NCBI GenBank assembly: GCA_013205145.1
Contig: JABMMV010000219.1
Span: 1-46,475, forward strand
Direction: 5' to 3'
DNA length: 46,475 bases
DNA from: a bacterium
GTDB lineage: Bacteria > Actinomycetota > Acidimicrobiia > Acidimicrobiales > Ilumatobacteraceae
Shown here: in pieces, positions 28,047 to 37,161 of the stretch
Numbering within the stretch: the first letter of the stretch is position 1
How the letters are laid out: each line of letters begins with the position of its first letter
Position numbers and translations under genes: made by a program
Notes under the pieces: model-generated
Told to the model about the DNA's origin: nothing
The model's database searches: none
The model's input: only the letters and a program-made list of their open reading frames with translations

Positions 28047-28246
28047 ACGTCGGGTTGGTCGGCCCGGTTTTCTTCAATGCCTAAGTCTTCGGCAGTGAGA
28101 ACAAGATCCCACCTGTCGCGACAATCACGACATCTATAAGCAACCACATCACCCACGAGCCATTCGTCATCTTCGCGAGGTGGAGTAATGAGGTGGGCTG
28201 GACCTCCACAGTCAACGCAGATAATGGAAGGCGAAGGTGAGGTCAT
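28043..28246 (-). CDS. Small zinc-ribbon-like protein
   Basis: MTSPSPSIICVDCGGPAHLITPPREDDEWLVGDVVAYRCRDCRDRWDLVLTAEDLGIEENRADQPDV, two CxxC pairs. Start moved in from the longer ORF. Confidence 0.65.
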   Translation of the reverse strand: MTSPSPSIICVDCGGPAHLITPPREDDEWLVGDVVAYRCRDCRDRWDLVLTAEDLGIEENRADQPDV

Positions 28247-28264
28247 GCCCGTAGTCTTACTGGT

Positions 28265-28834
28265 ATGCGAGTTGTTGCAGGTGATCTTCGAGGGCGCCGT
28301 ATTGAAGGCCCAGAAGATGAAGCCACCCGGCCCACCACCGACAAAGTGCGCGAAGCGGTCTTCAATGCATTGAACAGTTTGAACGCAGTGCGCGAAGAGC
28401 GAGTGATCGACCTTTTTGCAGGCTCTGGTGCTCTTGGCATTGAAGCGCTGTCGCGTGGGGCTGATCATTGCGTGTTCGTAGAAAACAATCGCTCTGCACT
28501 TGGTGTGTTGCGCGGCAACCTAGCGGCACTTGGCTTAGAGGGAAGATCGACGGTTGTGGTGCTCGACATAGCGGCCAAGAGCTCACGACAGCGCCTGGGT
28601 GAATTGCTCACCTCAACGCATTTGGTGCTCGCCGACCCACCGTATAGATATGAACATTGGGACGCGCTTTTTGACGCTGTGCTCAGTGCGGCCCCGAGCG
28701 ATGTGGTGGTGGTGGCAGAGACGGAAAGTCGGTGTGCAATTCATGAAACTGCGCCAAATGGCTGGGAAATGAGCCGAACTCGTGCCTACGGACGTACATC
28801 CGTCGGTTTTTTCATGCGTAGTGAACTACCGTAG
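28265..28834 (+). CDS. rsmD: 16S rRNA (guanine966-N2)-methyltransferase RsmD
   Basis: MRVVAGDLRGRRIEGP, RPTTDKVREAVFNAL, VIDLFAGSGALGIEALSRGA, LVLADPPY. Confidence 0.94.
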   Translation: MRVVAGDLRGRRIEGPEDEATRPTTDKVREAVFNALNSLNAVREERVIDLFAGSGALGIEALSRGADHCVFVENNRSALGVLRGNLAALGLEGRSTVVVLDIAAKSSRQRLGELLTSTHLVLADPPYRYEHWDALFDAVLSAAPSDVVVVAETESRCAIHETAPNGWEMSRTRAYGRTSVGFFMRSELP

Positions 28835-28842
28835 GAGGCGTT

Positions 28843-29325
28843 ATGGCAACTGTTCTGTACCCCGGGAGTTTTGACCCCATCCATTTAGGGCATCTCGACA
28901 TCATTGAACAGGCGTCTCGTCTTTTTGGAAAAGTGGTTGTGGCTATTTTGCACAACCCAGAAAAGCAAGGGGGCGTATTCAGTGTCGATGAACGTATTGC
29001 TCTCATTCAGACTGCATTGGAAACGGCAAAAGTAAAAAACGTCGAGATCCATGCGTTCCCTGGTTTGGCTGTCGATGCAGCGCGTGTGGTGCAAGCAGAT
29101 TTCATGGTGAAAGGCTTGCGTAACTCTGGAGATTTTGAAATTGAACAGCAAATGGCACACACCAACTTTGCTGTTGCAGGAATTCCAACGGTGTACCTGC
29201 CGTGCAGCCCCGCCTTTACGTCGGTGAGCAGCAGGTTCATTAGGGAAATTGCTCAGTACCGTGGCGATCCATCATCTATGGTGCCGGCCAACGTTGCACA
29301 TGCATTAAAGGAGTTGTTTTCATGA
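28843..29325 (+). CDS. coaD: Pantetheine-phosphate adenylyltransferase
   Basis: MATVLYPGSFDPIHLGHLDIIEQASRLF, VKGLRNSGDFEIEQQMAHTN, SSRFIREIAQYRGD. Confidence 0.96.
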   Translation: MATVLYPGSFDPIHLGHLDIIEQASRLFGKVVVAILHNPEKQGGVFSVDERIALIQTALETAKVKNVEIHAFPGLAVDAARVVQADFMVKGLRNSGDFEIEQQMAHTNFAVAGIPTVYLPCSPAFTSVSSRFIREIAQYRGDPSSMVPANVAHALKELFS

Positions 29326-29882
29326 GTTACGACGAGAGTTACGAAAATGCGCGTCCTGCCGCACCACAAATGGGTGACGCCGAACTGCTACTCAACGATG
29401 TCATCGACATCATCGTTAATGCGCCAAACATGCCGCTGTCGAGTACGCCACGTATTGACCGCGATCAAATTATTGGATACCTGCAAGAAGCGCAAGCATT
29501 ATTGCCAGAAGAGCTGCGCCAAGCGCGGTGGATGCTGAAAGAACGCCAAGAGTTCTTGAATAAAACCAAACGCGAAGGCGATGAAATTCTCGATGCCGCG
29601 CGTGTGCAAGCAGAGCGCATGGTGCAGCGCACCGAAGTGGTTCGTGCAGCCGAGTCACGGGCACGCAGCATTTTGGAAGCTGCAGAAACAGATGCGCGTC
29701 GTATACGTATGGAAACAGAAGACTTCCTCGACCAACGCTTGGGGAGTTTCGAAATTTTGCTCGACCGACTCATGAAAACAGTTGCCAGTGGTCGTCAGCG
29801 TTTGTCAATTGGTCAAGAAGAAGAACAAGTCAAAGAACCAACCGGCGAGATGCAGGTGTTCTTCGACCAAGACCGTTTCTAG
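29322..29882 (+). CDS. SepIVA-like DivIVA-domain coiled-coil protein
   Basis: IDRDQIIGYLQEAQALLPEELRQARWMLKERQEFLNKTKREGDEILDAARVQAERMVQRTEVVRAAESRARSILEAAETDARRIRMETEDFLDQRLGSFEILLDRLMKTVASGRQRL. Pattern and position next to DUF177 match mycobacterial SepIVA as recalled. Confidence 0.7.
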   Translation: MSYDESYENARPAAPQMGDAELLLNDVIDIIVNAPNMPLSSTPRIDRDQIIGYLQEAQALLPEELRQARWMLKERQEFLNKTKREGDEILDAARVQAERMVQRTEVVRAAESRARSILEAAETDARRIRMETEDFLDQRLGSFEILLDRLMKTVASGRQRLSIGQEEEQVKEPTGEMQVFFDQDRF

Positions 29883-29889
29883 AGGGCCC

Positions 29890-30435
29890 ATGTCGTCAAA
29901 CGCACGCCACCCTTCTCCTCTCACCGGGTTGTTAGTGAATGCGGCAGAACTTCTGCGGCGTCCCGGCAACTGGAAAGATGTCGAAATCGACGTCGAGTCG
30001 AAACATTTTGAATTCGAGGACCCGCGACTCTTGCCACAACTCATTGGCATTCACCTCCATTTAGAGTGCAGCAACAATGGAATAGTGCTCTCGGGCAATG
30101 TGAGCGCGCAGTGGCACGACCAATGTTGTAGGTGCTTAAAAGATATTTCAGGTGTTGCAGTGGGCGAGGTCGGCGAGATCTACCAACGCGAAATCACCGA
30201 CCCCGATGCGTACCGATTGGAAAGCGATCAGCTCAATTTGGCCCCCATGGTGCGTGAGTATGTGCTCTTGGCAGTGCCCGACACCCCTGTGTGCCGGCCC
30301 GACTGCCCAGGCTTGTGCCCAGTGTGCGGCATCGACAGGTCGACTCCAGATGGGGCAAATTGTGGCTGTTCTCAGACCCCAGTCGACCCACGGTGGGACG
30401 CTTTGCGAGATCTTGGCAGCCAGTTTCCTCAGTAA
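29890..30435 (+). CDS. DUF177 (YceD) family protein
   Basis: LECSNNGIVLSGNVSAQWHDQCCRCLKDISG...VCRPDCPGLCPVCGIDRSTPDGANCGC, immediately upstream of rpmF. Confidence 0.9.
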   Translation: MSSNARHPSPLTGLLVNAAELLRRPGNWKDVEIDVESKHFEFEDPRLLPQLIGIHLHLECSNNGIVLSGNVSAQWHDQCCRCLKDISGVAVGEVGEIYQREITDPDAYRLESDQLNLAPMVREYVLLAVPDTPVCRPDCPGLCPVCGIDRSTPDGANCGCSQTPVDPRWDALRDLGSQFPQ

Positions 30436-30536
30436 TTCTCGCCGTTCGGGGTTGCCGATGAGGGGGAGTGCGCCGATATCATCAAACGGCTAGTTGAGCG
30501 CACATCCAGGTGGCGCCAAGTTCGACGGAGAAAATT

Positions 30537-30716
30537 GTGGCTGTTCCTAAAAAGAAAACTTCCAAAATGAAGAGCCGTAGCCGTCGTTCGGCGAATATGA
30601 AGATGACGGTGCCTTCACGCAGTGTGTGCCCACGTTGTGGTGTGGCAAAAAAGCCACACATCGTGTGTGGTGGTTGCGGCTGGTACAAAGGTCGCACCGC
30701 GGTAGAAGTCGCTTAG
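30537..30716 (+). CDS. rpmF: 50S ribosomal protein L32 (four-cysteine form)
   Basis: GTG start; VAVPKKKTSKMKSRSRRSANMKMTVPSRSVCPRCGVAKKPHIVCGGCGWYKGRTAVEVA. Confidence 0.95.
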   Translation: MAVPKKKTSKMKSRSRRSANMKMTVPSRSVCPRCGVAKKPHIVCGGCGWYKGRTAVEVA

Positions 30717-30720
30717 TCCC

Positions 30721-31716
30721 GTGTTGCCAGTCGCGGTTGACGCGATGGGTGGCGACCGCGCCCCCGAGGAAATTATTCAGGGTGTTATTGAAGCTATTGC
30801 GTTAGGCATTCCTTGTGTTCTTGTTGGCCCCGACAATCTTGGTTCGCTCACGTCGCTAGACATTTCTGGCATCCCTCACATCGTTGCTAATGAAGTTATA
30901 GCAATGGATGAAGACGCTGCGGGTGGCGTGCGACGCAAAAAAGATTCCACATTGGTGCGCAGCGCTGAAGCAGTACGCGACGAAGCCGCAAGCGCCATGA
31001 TCTCTGCCGGAAACACCGGAGCAACCATGGCTTCGGCTCTGTTACGCATGGGTCGCATCAAAGGCGTTAATCGTCCGGCAATTGCTACTCCAATTCCCGT
31101 TCCTGGTGGTCGTCCAACTGTTCTCCTCGACGCTGGCGCCAATGCCGATGTGCAGGCCGAGTGGCTCACACAGTTTGCGCTCATGGGCAGCATCTATTCG
31201 AAAAATCGCTACGGCATAGAAACTCCTCGCGTTGGTCTGTTGTCTATTGGCGAAGAGCCAGGCAAGGGCGACTCGTTACGTAAGGAAGCTTTTGAACTCT
31301 TGTCAGCGGCATCGGGTTTTCACTTCATTGGAAATGTGGAAGGTCGCGACATCATGTCTGACGATGTCGACGTGGTGGTGACCGACGGCTTTACAGGCAA
31401 CGTGGTGTTAAAAACCCTTGAAGGAAGTTTGAAGACAGTTATCAAGGCGCTGTTTGGTGCATTTGGTTCCACCCCTGAATACCAAGAACACGCCAATGCT
31501 CTTTTGCCAGCGCTTCTTCCGTTATATGAATCTCTTGACCCCGATTCCACGGGTGGGGCCATTTTGCTGGGCGTCGATGGCGTTTGCATCATTTCTCATG
31601 GGTCCTCTGGTGCACGAGCCATGTTGAATGGCATCAAAGTGGCCAAAGAAATGGTCGACTGCAACATAGTCAACGAGATTCGTCAGGCCATTGGTCTACA
31701 GTCAACAGATCAGTAA
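30721..31716 (+). CDS. plsX: Phosphate acyltransferase PlsX
   Basis: GTG start. VAVDAMGGDRAPEEIIQGV, SAGNTGATMASALLRMGRI, LLDAGANADVQAEWL, VTDGFTGNVVLKTLEG. Confidence 0.96.
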   Translation: MLPVAVDAMGGDRAPEEIIQGVIEAIALGIPCVLVGPDNLGSLTSLDISGIPHIVANEVIAMDEDAAGGVRRKKDSTLVRSAEAVRDEAASAMISAGNTGATMASALLRMGRIKGVNRPAIATPIPVPGGRPTVLLDAGANADVQAEWLTQFALMGSIYSKNRYGIETPRVGLLSIGEEPGKGDSLRKEAFELLSAASGFHFIGNVEGRDIMSDDVDVVVTDGFTGNVVLKTLEGSLKTVIKALFGAFGSTPEYQEHANALLPALLPLYESLDPDSTGGAILLGVDGVCIISHGSSGARAMLNGIKVAKEMVDCNIVNEIRQAIGLQSTDQ

Positions 31717-31729
31717 AAGGAGTCATTCC

Positions 31730-32005
31730 ATGTCATCAATCGATCGTGCCGGAGTATTCACCATCATCCGCGACCAACTCTCAGAGATTCTTGAAATTGA
31801 ATCGAGTGCAATTTCGGAAGGTCAGTCATTTTCCGACGATCTCGATGCCGACTCGTTGGCTCTCATTGAACTCGTAGAGGCATTAGAAGAAGAACTCTCC
31901 ACCATTGTCCCGAACTTCCGCATAGACGACGAAGATCTTCAAGACCTCAAAACTGTGCGCGATGCCGTTGACTATGTGTTCGGGCGCATCTCGAAGGGCG
32001 CTTAG
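31730..32005 (+). CDS. acpP: Acyl carrier protein
   Basis: FSDDLDADSLALIELVEALEEEL contains the DSL phosphopantetheine attachment motif. Confidence 0.94.
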   Translation: MSSIDRAGVFTIIRDQLSEILEIESSAISEGQSFSDDLDADSLALIELVEALEEELSTIVPNFRIDDEDLQDLKTVRDAVDYVFGRISKGA

Positions 32006-32010
32006 CTTCC

Positions 32011-32721
32011 ATGGGCGACTCTGCTTCGCTCGGTGTTTCCTCTTCAGAGTCGTTGCGTGCTGTATGTGCCGCGTTCCAATACGAGTTTCGTGACCCACAA
32101 TTGTTGCAGGATGCCTTCTTACATCGTTCCTGGCAGTCGGAAAATGGTGCCGAGCGTTCGAATGAACGTTTGGAGTTTCTTGGCGATGCAGTCTTGGGTT
32201 GGGTAGTTGCCGATATTGCGTATCGACAGTTTTCTGAACTTCCCGAAGGTCGCTTAACCGACTTACGTAAGAGTGTGGTCAGTGCAGCCGCGCTCGCACG
32301 CATTGCACGCGGTATTCACCTTGGCGACGCTTTGTTGCTGGGTAAAGGTGAAGATGCTGCGGGTGGGCGCGACAAAACTTCATTGTTGTCTGATGCTTTT
32401 GAAGCAGTTGTTGGCGCTATCTATCTCGACGGAGGAGCCGAGGCCGCATTTAGTTCAGTAGAAGCGGTGTTGCTTCCTGCAATGCAAGAAGCCCTCCCCA
32501 ATATTGATCGCCTCGATTTTAAAACAGTATTGCAAGAGATGGTGGCGCGCATGGGCCTCAACCCACCTGAGTATTCGGTGGAAAGTATTGGCCCCGACCA
32601 CGATAAAACCTTTACCGCATCTGTGCGTGTGGGGAAAATAGAGACCTTTGGTGTAGGTCGTTCAAAAAAAGCAGCAGAGCAAGTTGCGGCGCAAGCTGCG
32701 TGTGATCTTCTCGATGCCTGA
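32011..32721 (+). CDS. rnc: Ribonuclease III
   Basis: NERLEFLGDAVLGWVVADIAYRQF signature, SLLSDAFEAVVGAIYLDGG, C-terminal dsRBD. Confidence 0.96.
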   Translation: MGDSASLGVSSSESLRAVCAAFQYEFRDPQLLQDAFLHRSWQSENGAERSNERLEFLGDAVLGWVVADIAYRQFSELPEGRLTDLRKSVVSAAALARIARGIHLGDALLLGKGEDAAGGRDKTSLLSDAFEAVVGAIYLDGGAEAAFSSVEAVLLPAMQEALPNIDRLDFKTVLQEMVARMGLNPPEYSVESIGPDHDKTFTASVRVGKIETFGVGRSKKAAEQVAAQAACDLLDA

Positions 32722-33580
32722 ACTTCCCGAGGTGGAGACAGTACGCCGTAGTGTGGAAAATGCAGTGGTAGGTGCGCGCATTACGCATGTAGAGGTGGGT
32801 CGCGAACGTACAGTGCGGCGCAGTAGCAAACAAGCGCTCATTGCTGGTTTGCATCAGGAAACTATTGTTGCTGTGCGGCGTCACGGTAAGTATTTGCTGT
32901 TCGATCTGTCGTCAGGAAATGTGATGATGGTGCACCTGCGCATGAGTGGTCGACTGCTCCTTGCCGCACCCGGTGATGTTCGAGAAAAACACACACACGT
33001 CGTGCTGACCCTTGAGAAGAAAAATGAAGATGTGCGTGAGTTGCGCTTTGTTGACCCACGAACATTCGGGGAAGTCGTGGTCTACAACCCCGACGATGAC
33101 AACCCAGACGCGGGAACCGTGTCACTTGTGCCCGAGGTGTCGCGTCTTGGGCTCGACCCGCTCACGGGCAACTTCACCTTCGATGCTTTTCGCGAGCGCT
33201 TTGCTCGGGGAAATCGTGGGGTTAAGGCATTGTTGCTCGATCAGTCGGTGGTGGCCGGAATCGGCAATATTTACGCCGATGAAATTTTGCATCGTGCACG
33301 CCTGCGCTGGAATCATCTCAGTGCCACGCTGTCGGCAAAGCAACTACGAGAGCTTCACGGTCATATTGGCGAAGTACTCGCCGAGGCAGTGGCAGCGGGC
33401 GGGTCAACCTTGGCCGACACTCAATATGTTGATGCCCTCGGTAAGGAAGGGATCTTCCAAACCGAGCACCGGGTCTATGCCCGCCAAGGTCAGAGGTGCC
33501 GCACCTGCGGGCGCGGAATCATTAAAAGGGTGATGGGTGCAGGCAGATCAACGCACTTTTGCCCTGTTTGCCAGAAATAG
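32714..33580 (+). CDS. mutM: Formamidopyrimidine-DNA glycosylase
   Basis: MPELPEVETVRRSVENAVVGARITHVEVG, C-terminal zinc finger CRTCGRGIIKRVMGAGRSTHFCPVCQK. Confidence 0.96.
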   Translation: MPELPEVETVRRSVENAVVGARITHVEVGRERTVRRSSKQALIAGLHQETIVAVRRHGKYLLFDLSSGNVMMVHLRMSGRLLLAAPGDVREKHTHVVLTLEKKNEDVRELRFVDPRTFGEVVVYNPDDDNPDAGTVSLVPEVSRLGLDPLTGNFTFDAFRERFARGNRGVKALLLDQSVVAGIGNIYADEILHRARLRWNHLSATLSAKQLRELHGHIGEVLAEAVAAGGSTLADTQYVDALGKEGIFQTEHRVYARQGQRCRTCGRGIIKRVMGAGRSTHFCPVCQK

Positions 33581-33639
33581 AGGCTGTTCGGCAATCGGAA
33601 TCTAGATCAGGGTGCCATTTCGGATACTGTCAAAACGCT

Positions 33640-36600
33640 GTGTTTTTGAAAACTCTCACCATGAAAGGCTTCAAGTCTTTTGCCGATACAACGGCAATGG
33701 AACTTGAGTCTGGCGTCACTGTCGTTGTTGGCCCAAACGGCTCGGGTAAATCTAACGTGGTCGATGCCATTGCTTGGGTGCTTGGTGCTCAGGCCCCATC
33801 TTCGGTGCGTAGCCAAAAAATGGATGACGTTATTTTCGCAGGTACAGCGAAGCGTCCGGCACTGGGCCGCGCTGAAGTGCTCCTCACCCTCGATAACTCT
33901 TCGGGCCTATTGGCAATCGATTTCACCGAAATTACGGTGGGTCGCACGCTGTTTCGTAGCGGTGAAAGTGAATACACCATCAACGGTGTGGAATGTCGAT
34001 TGCTCGATGTTCAAGAACTTTTGTCTGATGCAGGCGTAGGTCGCCAGCAACACATCATCATTGGTCAAGGCCAAATTGATGCAGTGCTGAATGCGCGTCC
34101 TGAAGATCGCCGGGCAATTATTGAAGAAGCTGCTGGCGTTTTGAAATATCGCAAGCGCAAAGAAAAAGCTGAGCGTCGTCTTGACGGTACAGAGGCAAAC
34201 CTCTTGCGCGTACAAGATCTCATTCGTGAAGTACGGCGTCAGTTGCGTCCTTTAGAGCGTCAAGCAGATGCTGCTCGCCGACACGGAGCATTGGTTGCTG
34301 AATTAAATATTTTGCAGCTCTATATTGCCGGTCAGGAAATTTTGGCGGCAAAAGCGAAACTGTCAAACATCGCAGTTGAGAGAAATGCTTCGGTAGAAAA
34401 AGAACAAGCTATTCGTACCCGCATGGCTGAGCTCGATGTCTTAGTTGCCGCGAGCGAGGTTGAACTGACCGCTCTTGGCGACACTGGGGTGAGTGACCAG
34501 TTGGTGCGTGTTGAGCAATTGCGTGAACGTTCACGTGGTCTTTCAGCTCTCTTGGCAGAACGACGTCGCTCAATGGAACGCGATCGCAGTCAGTTCATGG
34601 ACTCCGATGTTATGGCATCGCTCGAAACTGATGCCTTTGCATTGCGCAGCGAGCTCGAAGAAATTGATTCTGCACTTTCAGCATTGTCACCAGAGTCCGA
34701 TGATCTTGCTCTACAAATTTCCAACTTTGAAGCGCGACGCGAAGTCGATGGAGAAGACACACTGCCTGAATTGCCTGTACCAGTAGCCGCAAGTGCTGCA
34801 GCAGAAGTACGCGGTGAATTACGCACTTTGCGTAATAATGACGAGCGCGACCGTGCCGAGCTGCAGCGGGTCAGCACGCGCATTGCGCAACTTGAAGATC
34901 GTGCAGAGCGTTTGTTGCAAGATATTGAACGACTAGGTAACGAATACGAAAACGCCGAGGCCGCCGCAGAGCTTTTAGAAAACCAAGTAGGTGGGGCCTC
35001 AGAACGTCGCTCCGCCGCCGAGGTGGCCTTCGACTCCATGACGCAAGTTGCCTCTATTGCAAGTGCGCAACGCGCGCATTGGAGTGCTCGTGTAGAAGTT
35101 CTGCGCGAAGCTCTTGAGGCAGCACGTAGCCGTGCGGGTTTGCAGCATTTGAAAGATGTTTCTGGAGTGGTTGGTGCGCTGGTCGACCTGGTCACTATTG
35201 ATGCTGGTCGTGAAGAAGCGGTCAACGCTGCACTCGGCGATGCAATTGCTGGCATCGTCATGTCTGATGTTGACGCTGCTCGCAATGCGCTCAATCAACT
35301 TGACATAAAGAGTTTGCAAGGCGCAGTGCTTGCTTTGGGTGGCACCAGTGCTGTTCAGCCAGCACAGCAGCCGGCTGGTGCGCTGCTGGTACGTCAATTC
35401 GTGCGTGCCAATGGTGGTCAATACGAAGCATCGGTGAATGCGCTACTCGATCGTCTGCTTTCCAACAGCGTGTGTGCAACATCGTGGGGTGCAGCAGTAG
35501 AAATTGCCCTGAATAGCCCTCAGCTATTCGTAGTCACCGAGCGCGGCGACCGCTTTGGTGCAACGGGTTGGCGTCTTGGTGCTCAGGGCGATGCCGTCAC
35601 GGCAAGCGCGCTAGAAGATGCCATTGAAAGTTCGGCTATTGCGACCACGGAAGCCGAGCGACGTGAAGGCGAGTTGAGCCGTGCGCGAGCTGAAGTTCTC
35701 ACCGCTCGTGAAGCACTTTCCGATATTGAACGTCGACATGATGTATTAAAAACAGCTCGCTTGTTGGCAGCCGATTCGTTATCTAAAGTCACGTCTGAGC
35801 GTCGTGAAGTTGTTGCTGAATCCGACGCCGTTCGCTCACAACGTGACGATGTGGGCGCTCGCGTAGAACGTGCTGCTCAGCGCATCAACGAACTTGAAGC
35901 ACTTTTGCCAAGGTTGGAAGCCGACGAAGCTCAAGAAGCAGAAACGATGCGCGCTATTGGTGCTGCTCGTGCGAGCCTCGACGCACAGGCCTCCGATTTT
36001 GCTCTGCGACAAAAAGACCTTGAAGTGCGCTCTGTTGGATTGCGCGAACGCAAGCAGTTCGTCGAGCGACGTTTAAGTGAAACAGAATCTCGCCTCACGG
36101 CCGATACTGAAGCACGTGCTGCTGCATCGGGGCAACGTGAACGCATTGAGAAATCTTTTACCGCAATTGTTGCTTTAAGCGAACTCGTCGACCAGCATCG
36201 CATTACTACCGAGGCACTATTGCAACAACTGCACGAAGCTCGTCGCAAGCAAAGTGATGAAGTGCGGTCTATTGCGCAACGACTCGATGAGGCACGGCGT
36301 GAACGTAGCGGCAGTGAAAAGGCGCTTGACGATGCGCGTGAGCGTGGGCGGCGCACAGAAATTGAAGAAGCGGAAATGCGAATGCGCCTAGAGGCTTCTA
36401 TTGAAGCGCTGCGCCGCGATCTTGAAGTGGAGCCTGAAGTTGCTGAAGCAGCCGAGGCACCTGAAGTTCCTGCGGGTCTCACTCCTGTTGTTCGTGCTCG
36501 CGATCTCGAGCGTGAACTGCGTTTGATGGGCCCTATCAACCCATTGGCACTTGAAGAATTTACTGAGTTGCAAAAGCGTAATGAATTTCTTGAGGCACAA

Positions 36601-37134
36601 CTTGAAGATGTGCGCAATACGCGCCGCGATCTTTTGCGAGTCATCAAGGCAGTTGATGAAGAAATCCAAACTGTCTTCACTACCGCGTACGCCGATGTGG
36701 CCCGCAACTTTGGAGAACTTTTCGAAATGCTCTTCCCAGGTGGCAAGGGAGCACTCGTTCTCACGAGCCCACAAGACATGTTGAACACCGGCATTGAAGT
36801 AGAAGCAAAGCCCGGTGGAAAGAATATTAAGAAATTATCGTTGCTTTCCGGTGGAGAACGTTCGCTTGCGGCGTTGGCATTTTTGTTCGCGGTTTTCCGC
36901 AGCCGCCCATCTCCGTTCTACGTAATGGATGAAGTTGAAGCAGCACTGGACGACCCGAACCTCACTCGCTTTTTGAGTTTGCTCTCAGAGTTCCGCAACG
37001 ATGCGCAACTCATTGTGGTGAGCCATCAAAAGCGAACTATGGAAGCTGCCGATTGTCTTTTAGGTGTCACGATGCAACCAGGCGGTTCATCAAAAGTGAT
37101 CGTGGAGCGCAATTCGTCTTCCGGCAATGAATGA
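33640..37134 (+). CDS. smc: Chromosome segregation protein SMC
   Basis: GTG start (VFLKTLTMKGFKSFADT), VVGPNGSGKSNVVDAIAWVLG, long coiled coils around a hinge, LSGGERSLAALAFLFAVFRSRPSPFYVMDEVEAALDDPN. Confidence 0.95.
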   Translation: MFLKTLTMKGFKSFADTTAMELESGVTVVVGPNGSGKSNVVDAIAWVLGAQAPSSVRSQKMDDVIFAGTAKRPALGRAEVLLTLDNSSGLLAIDFTEITVGRTLFRSGESEYTINGVECRLLDVQELLSDAGVGRQQHIIIGQGQIDAVLNARPEDRRAIIEEAAGVLKYRKRKEKAERRLDGTEANLLRVQDLIREVRRQLRPLERQADAARRHGALVAELNILQLYIAGQEILAAKAKLSNIAVERNASVEKEQAIRTRMAELDVLVAASEVELTALGDTGVSDQLVRVEQLRERSRGLSALLAERRRSMERDRSQFMDSDVMASLETDAFALRSELEEIDSALSALSPESDDLALQISNFEARREVDGEDTLPELPVPVAASAAAEVRGELRTLRNNDERDRAELQRVSTRIAQLEDRAERLLQDIERLGNEYENAEAAAELLENQVGGASERRSAAEVAFDSMTQVASIASAQRAHWSARVEVLREALEAARSRAGLQHLKDVSGVVGALVDLVTIDAGREEAVNAALGDAIAGIVMSDVDAARNALNQLDIKSLQGAVLALGGTSAVQPAQQPAGALLVRQFVRANGGQYEASVNALLDRLLSNSVCATSWGAAVEIALNSPQLFVVTERGDRFGATGWRLGAQGDAVTASALEDAIESSAIATTEAERREGELSRARAEVLTAREALSDIERRHDVLKTARLLAADSLSKVTSERREVVAESDAVRSQRDDVGARVERAAQRINELEALLPRLEADEAQEAETMRAIGAARASLDAQASDFALRQKDLEVRSVGLRERKQFVERRLSETESRLTADTEARAAASGQRERIEKSFTAIVALSELVDQHRITTEALLQQLHEARRKQSDEVRSIAQRLDEARRERSGSEKALDDARERGRRTEIEEAEMRMRLEASIEALRRDLEVEPEVAEAAEAPEVPAGLTPVVRARDLERELRLMGPINPLALEEFTELQKRNEFLEAQLEDVRNTRRDLLRVIKAVDEEIQTVFTTAYADVARNFGELFEMLFPGGKGALVLTSPQDMLNTGIEVEAKPGGKNIKKLSLLSGGERSLAALAFLFAVFRSRPSPFYVMDEVEAALDDPNLTRFLSLLSEFRNDAQLIVVSHQKRTMEAADCLLGVTMQPGGSSKVIVERNSSSGNE

Positions 37135-37161
37135 GTGTGAATACCTACTGAAGAGAGTTGT

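Noticed and set aside
34590-35294. 234 aa minus-strand ORF opposite smc
   Set aside because: Same codon-phase artefact (Ser/Arg/Ala-rich), fully inside smc.
35931-36794. 287 aa minus-strand ORF opposite smc
   Set aside because: Ser/Arg-rich low-complexity translation, the mirror of Glu/Arg/Ala coiled-coil codons in smc. Not a gene.
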